28,499 nt of DNA from a virus. The notes beneath the pieces are model-generated. The model was not told the DNA's origin and did not search any database. It worked only from the letters and a program-made list of their open reading frames with translations. Shown piece after piece: positions 9,316-19,447 of the stretch. Numbering within the stretch: position 1 is the stretch's first letter; the number at the start of each line of letters is the position of its first letter. The DNA lies in the IMG/VR virus record IMGVR_UViG_3300042945_001966, positions 1-28,499 of that record; one strand, given 5' to 3'. A program made the translations under genes and the position numbers.

Positions 9316-10221
9316 TTATACTATGTTGTTAAAACTTTTACTAAAATCAATATTGTTATTTCTATCTTGTCTAACCTCATATAATAATTCATTAAACTGA
9401 TCACGTACCTCAAATAAGTTGTATTGTTTGTAAATGTTATTAGCGCTATCATAGATTGTGTAAATACCATCATCAATAGATTTGGTTTGATTACCATAAA
9501 GGGCAATTGCCAATGTTGATATATCGTGTTCTACGATTTCAACTTCTGTAGTTATAGGATTAAAAAATGTATTAGTTATAATAATATTCTGATCAGGTTG
9601 TCCAATAAATGGTGTGGCACTTGGTTTATTAGTTGGAGAAGATGATGGTGAAAGTGTACAGAAAAGTAAGTTTGATGTACTTTCCACATATCTATATCTA
9701 ATAGCCTTTTGTGATGTATTTGTTAAATTTTGTATAACAGGTTCACAATAAAATGATGAAGTTATAATTCTAAAAAAATTAGGAATTTTAGTTCCATCAG
9801 AATTTAAGTATTCAACTCTAAAACCAATTAAACCTTGATTAACAAATTTATTTCTATATTGTGATGGAACATTATTTAAGTCAATAACAATACCTTTAAC
9901 ATTAGGTAATGAAGATAGAACACCACAATCCGTTATTTTAGTTCTAATTTCTGCCGGTCTAATATACAATGTATATATACCCAATTTATTAAATTGATCA
10001 GCTGGTAATTTTAAGTTATATAAACCACCTAAAATTTCAACACCTGAATTACCACCAGTTGTTGCATTGTGAAAATATGGTCTTAAAATAGATTTTGCAT
10101 CTAATTTAGTTAAAACAAAGTTATCTGTTTCATCCCTTGATGGCGTATAATTCAAGATGATCTCTACGTCATCAGGACTAACGTCCGCACTTCTTATTGT
10201 TCCGTAATTACCTGTAGCCAC
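9316..10221 (-). CDS. Structural protein of the baseplate cluster, unknown family
   Basis: This 301-aa protein starts at GTG (10219-10221); I see no better ATG in frame nearby, and the N-terminus MATGNYGTIRSADVSPDDVE is well formed. It is beta-rich (GLYNLKLPADQF, LGIYTLYIRP, VKGIVIDLNNV) with no membrane segment. A short Ser/Pro/Thr linker (SPSSSPTNKPSATP, about residues 190-204) divides it into an N-terminal domain of about 185 residues and a C-terminal one of about 95. It sits directly ahead of the gp7-like gene (1-nt gap), so a baseplate wedge or fibre-connector role is likely. T4 gp8 (334 aa) is a neighbour of gp7 and similar in size, but I see no sequence match good enough to name it so. 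Confidence 0.6.
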   Translation of the reverse strand: MATGNYGTIRSADVSPDDVEIILNYTPSRDETDNFVLTKLDAKSILRPYFHNATTGGNSGVEILGGLYNLKLPADQFNKLGIYTLYIRPAEIRTKITDCGVLSSLPNVKGIVIDLNNVPSQYRNKFVNQGLIGFRVEYLNSDGTKIPNFFRIITSSFYCEPVIQNLTNTSQKAIRYRYVESTSNLLFCTLSPSSSPTNKPSATPFIGQPDQNIIITNTFFNPITTEVEIVEHDISTLAIALYGNQTKSIDDGIYTIYDSANNIYKQYNLFEVRDQFNELLYEVRQDRNNNIDFSKSFNNIV

Positions 10222-10239
10222 AAGAATTTAATTTATATT

Positions 10240-10267
10240 TAGTTTATTTTTCCTTACCTAATAAATA
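10240..10267 (-). promoter_or_regulatory. Recurring AT motifs ahead of 301-aa structural gene
   Basis: The 47-nt gap 10222-10268 carries TATTTAT (minus strand, 10261-10267) right after the upstream stop, and AATAAACTA (10240-10248) 18 nt before the GTG start. The same two motifs occur in other gaps of the structural region. They are a candidate late promoter or leader element. Confidence 0.35.
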
Positions 10268-10268
10268 C

Positions 10269-11447
10269 TTAACTAAGGTCTTTTTTAACATTAAAAAATC
10301 CATACCCGTATTTTTCTAAGTCCCCAACATTATCAACCTCACCTATCCTTTCAATATATTCTAAGGCAGAGTTTTTACCTCTTTCAATAAAAACATTACT
10401 TTGAACTTCAGGTTGATCAATAACATTTATTAATGCTTCGTTTTTAGTTAATCCAGTCATTATTAAATCATTTTGAGTAAATCCCGATGAATACACCATA
10501 AAAAGTGTAAAATCTTCATAATCAAAATAATCAATTTGATTTATTGTATATGCGGTATATAATCCATTTGGATCAGGCCCCCATACAGTACCAACACTAC
10601 CTGTAGTTCCAGTTATTTGAATACCTAACTTAAATTTACCACCATAAAGATTATCCTTTGGTCCATATTGAGCTAAATCATTTATAGTTGATTCCGTATA
10701 TCCCGATATTAAAAATGGTATGGTTGTATAATTGTAACTGAAGAAATCATTTATGTCTGTATTTGAATCTCCACTAAAAATGTAATCATAATTGAATGAT
10801 GTTCCTGTCCAATTACCACCAGCCGGTGTAAATGTTGCAGTACCATTAGGGTTTGAGATGGTCACATTATCAAATGGTGTGGTAATTGTTTTTGTTATTT
10901 TTGAAATCCCCCATGGTGAATTAGCCGTCATAGTTACAGTATATTCACTATTTGAAGTTGGGTAGTTATGTGAAATTGGTAAAGTATTTGTAATCGTTGC
11001 TAGTGGTGAACCATCACCCCAATCAATAACATAAGTTACTAACGATAAGAATTTTATAAATTCGGTGTCCGAAGTATTATAAAAAGAATACGTATAAGGA
11101 CTACCTGTTGTTCCAGAAAACAAGAAATTATTAATAACATCTTTTTGTAAAACCGCACCATCAAAAACCGAATAATACCCCATATCAACTGCGGTTTCAG
11201 TAAATAATAATGATATAGTTAATCCCGTTAAAAGTGAATCACCGTTTGTACCACCCGACAACACATAAGTCATACCTGTATAAACTCCAATGTTATCAAC
11301 ACCAGTTACACTTGTTTCCCCCGTTAATATAGGGCAACAAGGATCTGTAGTATCATATACATCGGTACCACCGGTGTACTGAACCAATCTAAGATCCCCG
11401 TAAATGTTTTCAGGAGATATTTTAAAGTAATATTTTTGTTCTTCCAT
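10269..11447 (-). CDS. PKD-domain structural protein
   Basis: This 392-aa protein contains a PKD-type Ig-like domain at about residues 135-195. Its signature is YVIDWGDGSPLATI, then ISHNYPTSNSEYTVTMTAN, then ITKTIT: the WGDGS turn, the H-x-Y and the Y-T-V-x-x-x-A strand that define the fold. PKD domains act as rigid spacers or sugar/protein-binding modules in extracellular proteins and are common in Bacteroidota surface proteins. The N-terminal 130 residues and C-terminal 190 residues (with LYGGKFKLGIQITGTTG and YDYEDFTLFMVYSSGF) are unassigned. Its ATG overlaps the stop of the previous gene by one base (TAATG). A surface-exposed baseplate or fibre component is inferred. Confidence 0.6.
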   Translation of the reverse strand: MEEQKYYFKISPENIYGDLRLVQYTGGTDVYDTTDPCCPILTGETSVTGVDNIGVYTGMTYVLSGGTNGDSLLTGLTISLLFTETAVDMGYYSVFDGAVLQKDVINNFLFSGTTGSPYTYSFYNTSDTEFIKFLSLVTYVIDWGDGSPLATITNTLPISHNYPTSNSEYTVTMTANSPWGISKITKTITTPFDNVTISNPNGTATFTPAGGNWTGTSFNYDYIFSGDSNTDINDFFSYNYTTIPFLISGYTESTINDLAQYGPKDNLYGGKFKLGIQITGTTGSVGTVWGPDPNGLYTAYTINQIDYFDYEDFTLFMVYSSGFTQNDLIMTGLTKNEALINVIDQPEVQSNVFIERGKNSALEYIERIGEVDNVGDLEKYGYGFFNVKKDLS

Positions 11448-12256
11448 TATGGGTTTACGTATTCATACCATTTTATTGGTGTCAATGCCTCACCAACTCT
11501 TAATGTTGTTGAGGTAGATGACACTTCATATGTCTTGTTATTATAATCTAAGTTTACTTTGTAATAAAAATAGTCTTGGGGTAAAAAATTAAACTTATTT
11601 GGGGTTATTAATGGTTGTGGTGTATTAGTCATTACAACATACACGCCTAATTTTGCATCAAAAAATTTAGATGACATATAAAATTTATTTATATCGTAAA
11701 AGTTTCTTTCCCTTAACCAATAAATAAAAAACCCTTCTTTATCTCCAATATAATCCAATTTGAATTTAGGTTTTCTAATATCTACGTTTGGTAATAATGC
11801 GTTTAAACTTACACTCATAAATTCACCTTGTTGTACAGGCAATATTATTGTGAAATAAATTTGTTGGGTTTTTTCATCTGTTGTATCATAAAAATCCATT
11901 TTAAAGAATGATTTAGTAAAAGGTTTACCATAATAGTATACCTCCTCATTTGTAAAACCTTCATTTATATAAGATATTCCCCAATTTGTTTGATTAACTG
12001 TAGTTGCAGTTATTGGTGATACATTATCATAAAAATAAAATTCATAATTTATATCTGTGTTACTATCAATATCAGAATTATGTGAAAAACGACTAATCTC
12101 AAAGTCATTTGGTGATCCAATAATTTCCTTAACCATCTCTTTTTGGTATTCCAAAATACTATCATCATGACCCGCAAAATCCCATTTCATTTCAATGGGA
12201 ATATCCACATAATTATTTGTGGTTGGTCTTATTATTTTAATTTTATTCACACTCAT
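11447..12256 (-). CDS. Structural-region protein, unknown family (269 aa)
   Basis: I do not recognise this protein. I place the start at the ATG at 12254-12256 (MSVNKIKIIRPTTNNYVDIP) in preference to the TTG one codon upstream. It overlaps the end of the 582-aa gene by 14 nt and shares TAATG with the next gene. The sequence is beta-rich and aromatic with many Asp/Asn and no Cys cluster or membrane segment. Visible features are an N-terminal IEMKWDFAG stretch, a central strand-rich segment (IYFTIILPVQQGEFMSVSL) and a C-terminal part with FKLDYIGDKEGFFIYWLRER. Tight coupling to neighbours on both sides puts it in the same virion sub-assembly. Confidence 0.55.
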   Translation of the reverse strand: MSVNKIKIIRPTTNNYVDIPIEMKWDFAGHDDSILEYQKEMVKEIIGSPNDFEISRFSHNSDIDSNTDINYEFYFYDNVSPITATTVNQTNWGISYINEGFTNEEVYYYGKPFTKSFFKMDFYDTTDEKTQQIYFTIILPVQQGEFMSVSLNALLPNVDIRKPKFKLDYIGDKEGFFIYWLRERNFYDINKFYMSSKFFDAKLGVYVVMTNTPQPLITPNKFNFLPQDYFYYKVNLDYNNKTYEVSSTSTTLRVGEALTPIKWYEYVNP

Positions 12257-13991
12257 CAACTATAGGTTCTGCAATAACGTTTATGTTTTGTACTCCTATT
12301 CCTTCTGGTGTTAATCTAAAAATAGTATTAACATATGGATAATGTTTACCATTCATAAATGGATAGTTAACGCCAATACCATTACTATCTATATAACCAT
12401 AAGTATATAAGTCTCTCCATCTGAAACTATTTGATAAATTAGAATAAAATGCATAATCAGGAATATCTAATATTAAATTAGAGTCGGCCTCTTCAATATA
12501 GTCGGAATATTCACTTATAACAATTGGACTATGGGGGTAATAATAATACCCAAATTGATTAGATGGTTGAGCGTCAGTTTCAATATTAAATTTTAAATTA
12601 TTAAAAATTATTTTATGATTATATTTTGAAATTACCCTCTCCGTTTGTTCGTAATCATTCCATTCACAAAAATCCCCATCAATTGTATCTCCCGTCACTA
12701 AATCTTCATTATAATAAAACGGGCCAACAGGTGGGAATGTATTTGAATCATATTGTCCTTGAGTTATGTTTGTATTTGAAAGAAAATTACCTTGATCCCA
12801 CCAAGAATTTGGTAAACTATTATCTAATGGTTGATTAAACTCCCACCCTTGTTTCATACCTTTAGTCCATCCAAAATAACCTTTCCATAATGTAGTGAAA
12901 TACAATTCAGATATGGGTCTATTTTGATTATCACGTAGTGGTTTAATATCAATATCACAATTAAACGATAAAGTATATGATTGATTACCTTCTTTTACTG
13001 AAACCCTATTTGTGTTATTTGGAGTTATAATATCTTTTTCAAATTTTGATTTTGATTCAAATATATTTTGTTCAAATCCCGCCTTTATTAATAAAGCACA
13101 TTCTGAATTAGTTAAAATTTTATGTTTTCTAACATAATATTCTGACATTGTTTCTCCACTATTACTTTTATTAATTATACGTTTAAATGTACTTGAGGTT
13201 CCATTTTGGAACGTGGTACCAGTAAAACCAACATTATAAATTTTAAAAATATATTCTTCACTACCAAACCCATCATCACCAAGTCCATTAACTTGAAAAA
13301 TAGTTTCACCATTATAATTAAATGGCAATTCAACAAATTCTCCTGTTAATAACCCATGTTTCATAGGACATTTAAATGTAATATAATTAGCATTGTCATC
13401 ACTACCTGATGTTATTGTAAATGGTATTCCATCAGATGCCGCCCAAAACCAAGATGCGGTAGTTTCACTATCAATTGCAAATAATGGTTTTGTATAATCG
13501 TTACCATACGCATAACTCATATAATGAGTCCAATTATAAGTTGATGCACTTTTATTTATAAATGTTACATGGTTATTTGGTGGTTGAGTATATCCTACCA
13601 CATTATTGTCAACTCTAATAAAATCAAATTCAGAATATTGGGGGTAACCTTCCCAAGGGGTGTTAGGATTTGTGGCGTAAAATATTGCGTTATTAAGCGC
13701 ATTTGTGTAATACAAATTATCTCTATATGGAACATAGGTTGTTGATCCAGTGTATTCATTTTTAAATATAAAAGTGTATTTAGTTACAGGTCTAAAAATT
13801 GTTGATGATTGTCTTTCATCATCAAAAACCTGTTGTAAACTTAAATCAACGTTTCTATCAAATTCAACTATTTCTTTTTCAGTTTGTTCCAATGGAAGAT
13901 CAATAAAAAGATTGGTATTACTTGATCCTTTATATCTTAAACTACCTAATACAATATTTGTTGGGTTGTCTATCATTTTATCCTTCGGCAT
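12243..13991 (-). CDS. Structural-region protein, unknown family (582 aa)
   Basis: I do not recognise this 582-aa protein. The ATG at 13991 overlaps the end of the 1813-aa gene by 14 nt. A second in-frame ATG at 13976 (MIDNPTNIVLGSLRY) lies just after an AAGGA-like sequence and would leave a 1-nt gap, so the true N-terminus may be five residues shorter. The protein is rich in Tyr, Phe, Trp, Asn and Ser with many short strands. Examples are YTLSFNCDIDIKPLRD, YFTTLWKGYFGW and SEYSDYIEEADSNLILDIP. It has no transmembrane segment, signal peptide or enzyme motif. Size, aromatic composition and position in the tail cluster suggest a baseplate or fibre part. Confidence 0.55.
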   Translation of the reverse strand: MPKDKMIDNPTNIVLGSLRYKGSSNTNLFIDLPLEQTEKEIVEFDRNVDLSLQQVFDDERQSSTIFRPVTKYTFIFKNEYTGSTTYVPYRDNLYYTNALNNAIFYATNPNTPWEGYPQYSEFDFIRVDNNVVGYTQPPNNHVTFINKSASTYNWTHYMSYAYGNDYTKPLFAIDSETTASWFWAASDGIPFTITSGSDDNANYITFKCPMKHGLLTGEFVELPFNYNGETIFQVNGLGDDGFGSEEYIFKIYNVGFTGTTFQNGTSSTFKRIINKSNSGETMSEYYVRKHKILTNSECALLIKAGFEQNIFESKSKFEKDIITPNNTNRVSVKEGNQSYTLSFNCDIDIKPLRDNQNRPISELYFTTLWKGYFGWTKGMKQGWEFNQPLDNSLPNSWWDQGNFLSNTNITQGQYDSNTFPPVGPFYYNEDLVTGDTIDGDFCEWNDYEQTERVISKYNHKIIFNNLKFNIETDAQPSNQFGYYYYPHSPIVISEYSDYIEEADSNLILDIPDYAFYSNLSNSFRWRDLYTYGYIDSNGIGVNYPFMNGKHYPYVNTIFRLTPEGIGVQNINVIAEPIVDECE

Positions 13992-16900
13992 TTACGTATA
14001 ATTTAACAAACTTATCAATTGCAGTTTTACCATTATTTAACCCAAAATAAAAATGGAATGGAGCTCCAACTAAAACTTTATTTGTGACTTGTGGTGTTGG
14101 TAATGGTTGACCATTATCAAAATTAGTTATGATACCTAATTTAGTGGTTGAAGATCCAAAATATGGGTCAATATTAAAATCTAAATTTTGATACCCTTTA
14201 TGAAAGAAAGGTGAATACGTATTCCAATTATTATTTTCAGACCCAAATATATTTGGTGATGGATTTATCATCCATTTATAATGAGGAACATCTTGTGTTT
14301 TTGGAAAACCATAGTAATCTTCTATTAATGGTGATTGACTATATGTTTCAATACCAGGAGTAAACCTTCTTCTATATTTATATTCATCAGTTGGGGTTTC
14401 AAAGAATATTCCAAATACAGGTCTTGGTGGCACTGAGTTATCATTACCAAAATATATTGAGCTTGGATTAGGGTAATTTTCAAAAATAAATGGGTTAATT
14501 TTCCATTCAGAATTTATTGATAATGCTTGAGCAAAATCACCATCTATTCTATCCGCCTCTCTAGTGCTATTAAAGAATTGGATAATACCCTTACCTTCGG
14601 TACTACCACCACCTACCGCAATAGGTAAGATTGATTGTCTAAATGTATCATTTAACAATCTAGATAAAAATCCAATTTGGATTATATCTGATGTGTCTTG
14701 ATAAGAAGTAGATTTAACTTGATCAACCATATAACCATTAAAATTTGAACTATTACATATCTCAGTAATAAACTCATCTCTAGGTCCTAAATCAGCAATT
14801 GTTGTTGGAAATTGAATTTGTTTTTCATTATAACCTAATCCAGGATATCCATCAACTATTGATGATGGCCAGTTTGGATTAACCAAAGGTTTGTTTTTCC
14901 CGATGAATTCTTGTGTACTTTGTTTCCATGGTGAAGATCTATAATAGAAACCATTAGTTAATTCATTAAAAACAATAACATCATCACAAAAATTATATGT
15001 TGGTATAGTAGACAAGGCCGCATATGTTGTGGTTTTATTAAATGAGAACATATATAAAACTCCATTTATCCAATTGTTTTGAAATGTTTGAGCAAATACA
15101 CCACGACAAGCGGCAAAGGTAATTGTAAATCTTGTTTTCCACTCTAAAAATAATGTCACATCTTCACCATATTCAACTAAATATTTTTTATTTAGTAGAC
15201 AATAACACCCATTTTTAACTCTACCTTCTGGAACAATACATTGATCTGCAGGTATAATAGACACATCATTACCAGATCCCTGATAACATTGTAATGATAC
15301 CATAGTATCACAATCAAAAGTTTGTGTAGGACTATCATATTGTTCTCCCGATATCTCAAGTGACATACCTGACCCTGATGTGCCTGGAGTGCCATCGGAA
15401 GTATAAAATGTAAAATTATTATTTTGGTGTACCGCATAACCTGTTTTTGAGTCGGTAAGTCCATCTTCAGTTTTTGTAGATGTTGGTAATCGGTCACTTC
15501 TCATTACCATTTTAGTTTTATCATTAAAATTAACACCAGATAATGTAGTATATCTATAATATGCCGGTGAATATAACACAGATAATTGGTTTGATGGTAC
15601 ATCACCTAATTGACCCTTAGCTTCTTTTCCATCATTAGGAGTGTTTGCATTTTGACTTTCACTACCACAACTAAGGTAACCAGCATTACTTTTTTTCCCT
15701 AAAAATGTACCACCCCCAATGTACGATGGTAAAAAAGCCGGTATCGTATAGTTACTTGATTGTAATATCGTTCTTGGAGTATTAGTTAATGAAGAAGATC
15801 CAATAAATTGCCATACACTAACTGGTTGGTAATCAGCAACACTAAGATCATCCGTAGATAAATAATAATAAGGATAGTTTGAGGTAAAAGCAGTATAATT
15901 AGGGTTAGATCCATCCGCAGGTCCTATATCAAAATTATATGATGGGAAATAAAGATTAGTGGTTGAGTTTGTTGTGGTGTTATGACTAGCAGGTTTTAAT
16001 CCTGTTGGTTGTATGGGGACATTTAAAAAATAATCTCCCTCAGGTGTTATAACATTACCATACGATTTACCAAATATTCTTGATAAATCGTATTTTATTT
16101 TTTGTGTTGCGGTATGAACATCAACACCCCTATTTAAAATTATAATTTCAAAATCAGCATAGTTAGTCATTTGATCTAAAGCTTGTCCCGCATCATAAGT
16201 ATTATAAGTACCCTCACAACAATATATAAATTGGATTCTATGTTTTAAAAATGAACTTGTAGGAAATGTACCAGAGTTACTACTATTACCACAGATTGCC
16301 TGAAATTCAGAAACGGTCATACCTGTTATCATCTGATAATATTCCACATCGGTAGGGTATTGAAGATCCACAACTTCATCACCACTAATTGATGACGGAA
16401 TGTTTGAAATTGGTGTTTGGGTAATTATAAAAGGTATTGTATTTCCAGACGTATCATTAATATTTAAAGGGTTCGCATAAGTAACGGATATTGATGTTTG
16501 ACCTGTTGTTGTTGTACCCGTAATTGAGTTATTACCTAATTCATTTAATGTAGCTCCCGTAATATTAACATTTCCATTGGATTGTGTTGGGTCATTAAAA
16601 CTAATTGGTTTACCAACTTGCATTTGATCTTTAGTTCCTGGATTAGCTAAAAGAACTATTATTTGATCTTCAAAAAAAGTATTACCATTTAAAGATGGGT
16701 TAACAAAACTTTTTATTCTATTTGCACCACCATAAGAATCAAAATATTTATCTCTTGTGTTAAATTCATTTAATTTTTGAGGAAAAGTTGCGGTTATAGG
16801 AAACGCCCAACTTCTTGGGTCTTTACCACTATTATCCCAAGCCGCAAATAGAAATGGTTGTGGTGCATGATACAACGCAAATTCAGGATTATATATTGTT

Positions 16901-19419
16901 GTTTTATTAACGTCATTAGGTTCTGTAGATGATGATAATATATCATAACCAGAAAAAAGTCTATTGTAGTCGGCAATCCCTCTTGCAGCAACCTGAGCAG
17001 TAATATCTTGTTTCATTGCCGAAGTAGTTAACGATGGTAAATCACAATTTATGCATGCGGCGGTTGCACCAGGAAGACAATCTCCCGCCGAAAACGGACC
17101 ATCATTTGAGTCTTCTTGATCCTCAATAGGATTGTTTTGGGCATTAGGATGTTGAACATCATACGCACTTGGCATATTAACCGGAGCTAAAAATCCTTTA
17201 TTTTGAGCAAGTTGTTGTTGGTTAGTATTTGATTGTGCTGAGGTAATTGCGTCATTAACTGTATTTTGATCAATATCATCCTCTAAAGTTGCTGGACCGC
17301 AATCACAATCACAACTTGTACATTCAGGATAAGACATCATAGGTAAACCTATTCTTGGGAAATTTTTTATCTTAAGAAGGTATTTTACTGTAAAAGCAAT
17401 AAATGCTATTGATAAACCTATTCTAAATAAAAACGATACAAACTTTGCCACAATTCTTAAAATCAAACCTATATTAACTATAGGTCCACCTGGAACTGAA
17501 AACGCAAAATTCTCTAATGTTGAGTTAATCCAATCAATCATTTCCGATATTGCATCATAAAGGAAATATATTCCCAAAACGATTAATATGTACTTTAATA
17601 CGGGCCACATCCATGCTATAAAGTGAGCAACAAATAATAATACTATTAATGGATATGCCAAAATACTCATAAAGACATTAAAAATAAAAAATATGGCGTC
17701 AAAATTTTTAATAATGTCGTTAGATGGAAATGTATTTACCGTTGATTTACAACTTCTGTTATCAATTTCTTTAATCCCTAAATGTTTTGCTCTTCCAACC
17801 CCATTTTTGTATCTATCAAGGAACATTGCCGTAGTATAAACTTTATTATAGTTCATTTCATAGAATGTATCCTCACAATTGATTGCGGATATAGGATCAA
17901 CGTAATCATCCCAATCTAAACTAAAACTATATGATCTTAATAAATCAAAATAACCTTGTGGAAAGAATGTGAAGTCAAATTGTTGTGGTTGTGTATTATC
18001 AACAGGATTTGAATCTATTGATATTAGATCACCAACATTAACAGGTATAACCATAGTATCTCCATAATATGGTAGTCCGTTAACATAAACGGTAAAAGTA
18101 TCGGAATTAGTCTTCCCATTAAATAGTAACCCACCTTCAGTAAATGGAGGTAAGGGATCACTTGTAATATTACCAGCAGTTGTATTAAATATTGTCGAAA
18201 CTGCGGAGGTTGGATCAAACGGGTCTGTACCACTCGTATTCCAACCATGTTCTTTAATATTTGGAACTAAAAAATTTGCCCTTTGAAAATCATTTTGTAT
18301 CCCACCTTCATTATTCCATTTAAATTTAAATCTATATTTTCCCTTTGTTGGGATACCTTTTGTTGGGTCATTTGAAATTACTTGTTCTCCAAATTCATTT
18401 GTAATAATGTAATCCAAATTCATTGGTACATTTGCTAAAAATGATCCGTCACCATCTATAATTTTTCCATCTTGCTCAAATTTATATTGTTCAAGAATTG
18501 GTAAATTATTTTTATCAGGATATATTGTTTGTCTTATAGATAATATTTGTCCAGGTCCTGCAATTAATTCACATAAATTTCCTGTATTATTTTTTGGTTT
18601 ACAATTTGTTTTAAGTGAATCTTCATTAGTTGTAGAAATAAGAGACCCAATAAAAATAGCGGTAGGATTAATTGTTACGTTTGCTTCATTAGTTAAATCA
18701 AAATCAACTCTTGTAATACCTATTTGACAAATGTCTTCTTGACCCCAAAGAGGTGATATATCAACGTTTTTATTTACTGTTTTTATCTGTGGTAATTCAC
18801 TTAAATTTGATGAGGATTTAAATGTTGATCCATTAACTTGTGTTTGAGTTGCTTGACCCGCATTAATTAAATCTTGTGGTGTTAATGAAAAACATCCAAT
18901 ATCCGATAAATCAACATCCATAAAAACGGTTTGAGCCCCAATTGGGACTCCAAAAATCATATAATCACCACTATCATTTGTTTTTACGGTATATTTGTAA
19001 TATTTGTCATAAACCTCAATATATGTTTGATCTATTAAAACTTCTTCCCTATTTGGAAATGTCCCTGTTGCGGCATGAACACTATATGATGGGTCATGAG
19101 GTAATAAATTGTATCTATACCCTAACTCATTATTATCTGATAATGTTTTATATGGGTATAATTCAGATATTATGGGATTTAATTCATCTTCAGGATCAAG
19201 AGGTATGAATATAGAAACTTTAGCGTTTGGTAACCCAAAACCACCATTTACAAGAACTCTACCAACTACAACCCCATAGTCAGAACACACCTTTGTATAA
19301 AGATCTGATTGATTTATTTTTAAAGATAGGATCTCTAAAAAATCAAAATCTTGGTCTAATTTTACATTGATGTATTTGTCAACCCCTACTTGAGTCCTTA
19401 TTCTATATGATTTTGGCAT
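13978..19419 (-). CDS. Giant baseplate-region protein with CarboxypepD_reg-like domain and transmembrane block
   Basis: This 1813-aa protein is the largest here. Residues 48-72 (GVVVGRVLVNGGFGLPNAKV, then SIFIPL) and 143-171 (YTVKTNDSGDYMIFGVPIGAQ) form an interrupted carboxypeptidase-regulatory-like beta-sandwich. Residues 573-622 are strongly hydrophobic with Trp/Tyr at the edges (FIFNVFMSILAYPLIVLLFV, IAWMW, YILIVLGIYFL). Residues 647-682 add one or two more hydrophobic helices, giving three to four membrane-spanning candidates. A Cys cluster follows directly (C700, C703, C705, C707), then a Gln/Asn-rich stretch. The remaining 1100 residues are beta-rich and virion-like. It follows gp6 by 71 nt and overlaps the next gene. 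Membrane helices are rare in baseplate proteins, so a role in envelope penetration or DNA passage is possible; a central hub or fibre protein is the alternative. Confidence 0.65.
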   Translation of the reverse strand: MPKSYRIRTQVGVDKYINVKLDQDFDFLEILSLKINQSDLYTKVCSDYGVVVGRVLVNGGFGLPNAKVSIFIPLDPEDELNPIISELYPYKTLSDNNELGYRYNLLPHDPSYSVHAATGTFPNREEVLIDQTYIEVYDKYYKYTVKTNDSGDYMIFGVPIGAQTVFMDVDLSDIGCFSLTPQDLINAGQATQTQVNGSTFKSSSNLSELPQIKTVNKNVDISPLWGQEDICQIGITRVDFDLTNEANVTINPTAIFIGSLISTTNEDSLKTNCKPKNNTGNLCELIAGPGQILSIRQTIYPDKNNLPILEQYKFEQDGKIIDGDGSFLANVPMNLDYIITNEFGEQVISNDPTKGIPTKGKYRFKFKWNNEGGIQNDFQRANFLVPNIKEHGWNTSGTDPFDPTSAVSTIFNTTAGNITSDPLPPFTEGGLLFNGKTNSDTFTVYVNGLPYYGDTMVIPVNVGDLISIDSNPVDNTQPQQFDFTFFPQGYFDLLRSYSFSLDWDDYVDPISAINCEDTFYEMNYNKVYTTAMFLDRYKNGVGRAKHLGIKEIDNRSCKSTVNTFPSNDIIKNFDAIFFIFNVFMSILAYPLIVLLFVAHFIAWMWPVLKYILIVLGIYFLYDAISEMIDWINSTLENFAFSVPGGPIVNIGLILRIVAKFVSFLFRIGLSIAFIAFTVKYLLKIKNFPRIGLPMMSYPECTSCDCDCGPATLEDDIDQNTVNDAITSAQSNTNQQQLAQNKGFLAPVNMPSAYDVQHPNAQNNPIEDQEDSNDGPFSAGDCLPGATAACINCDLPSLTTSAMKQDITAQVAARGIADYNRLFSGYDILSSSTEPNDVNKTTIYNPEFALYHAPQPFLFAAWDNSGKDPRSWAFPITATFPQKLNEFNTRDKYFDSYGGANRIKSFVNPSLNGNTFFEDQIIVLLANPGTKDQMQVGKPISFNDPTQSNGNVNITGATLNELGNNSITGTTTTGQTSISVTYANPLNINDTSGNTIPFIITQTPISNIPSSISGDEVVDLQYPTDVEYYQMITGMTVSEFQAICGNSSNSGTFPTSSFLKHRIQFIYCCEGTYNTYDAGQALDQMTNYADFEIIILNRGVDVHTATQKIKYDLSRIFGKSYGNVITPEGDYFLNVPIQPTGLKPASHNTTTNSTTNLYFPSYNFDIGPADGSNPNYTAFTSNYPYYYLSTDDLSVADYQPVSVWQFIGSSSLTNTPRTILQSSNYTIPAFLPSYIGGGTFLGKKSNAGYLSCGSESQNANTPNDGKEAKGQLGDVPSNQLSVLYSPAYYRYTTLSGVNFNDKTKMVMRSDRLPTSTKTEDGLTDSKTGYAVHQNNNFTFYTSDGTPGTSGSGMSLEISGEQYDSPTQTFDCDTMVSLQCYQGSGNDVSIIPADQCIVPEGRVKNGCYCLLNKKYLVEYGEDVTLFLEWKTRFTITFAACRGVFAQTFQNNWINGVLYMFSFNKTTTYAALSTIPTYNFCDDVIVFNELTNGFYYRSSPWKQSTQEFIGKNKPLVNPNWPSSIVDGYPGLGYNEKQIQFPTTIADLGPRDEFITEICNSSNFNGYMVDQVKSTSYQDTSDIIQIGFLSRLLNDTFRQSILPIAVGGGSTEGKGIIQFFNSTREADRIDGDFAQALSINSEWKINPFIFENYPNPSSIYFGNDNSVPPRPVFGIFFETPTDEYKYRRRFTPGIETYSQSPLIEDYYGFPKTQDVPHYKWMINPSPNIFGSENNNWNTYSPFFHKGYQNLDFNIDPYFGSSTTKLGIITNFDNGQPLPTPQVTNKVLVGAPFHFYFGLNNGKTAIDKFVKLYVNAEG

Positions 19420-19433
19420 TAAAGTCTTTTTTG

Positions 19434-19447
19434 ATAAATAGTTTATT
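19434..19447 (-). promoter_or_regulatory. AATAAACTATTTAT element ahead of the giant protein gene
   Basis: The 71-nt gap 19420-19490 contains, on the minus strand, the 14-mer AATAAACTATTTAT, identical to one in the gap at 562-593. It ends 14 nt before the ATG at 19419. The rest of the gap is T-rich with a weak AT hairpin (CTATTTT...AAAATAG) and no GC stem. This suggests a promoter for the downstream giant gene. Confidence 0.4.

Noticed and set aside
12243-12259. TTG start at 12259 for the 269-aa gene
   Set aside because: An ATG lies one codon downstream (12256) and is the likelier initiator.
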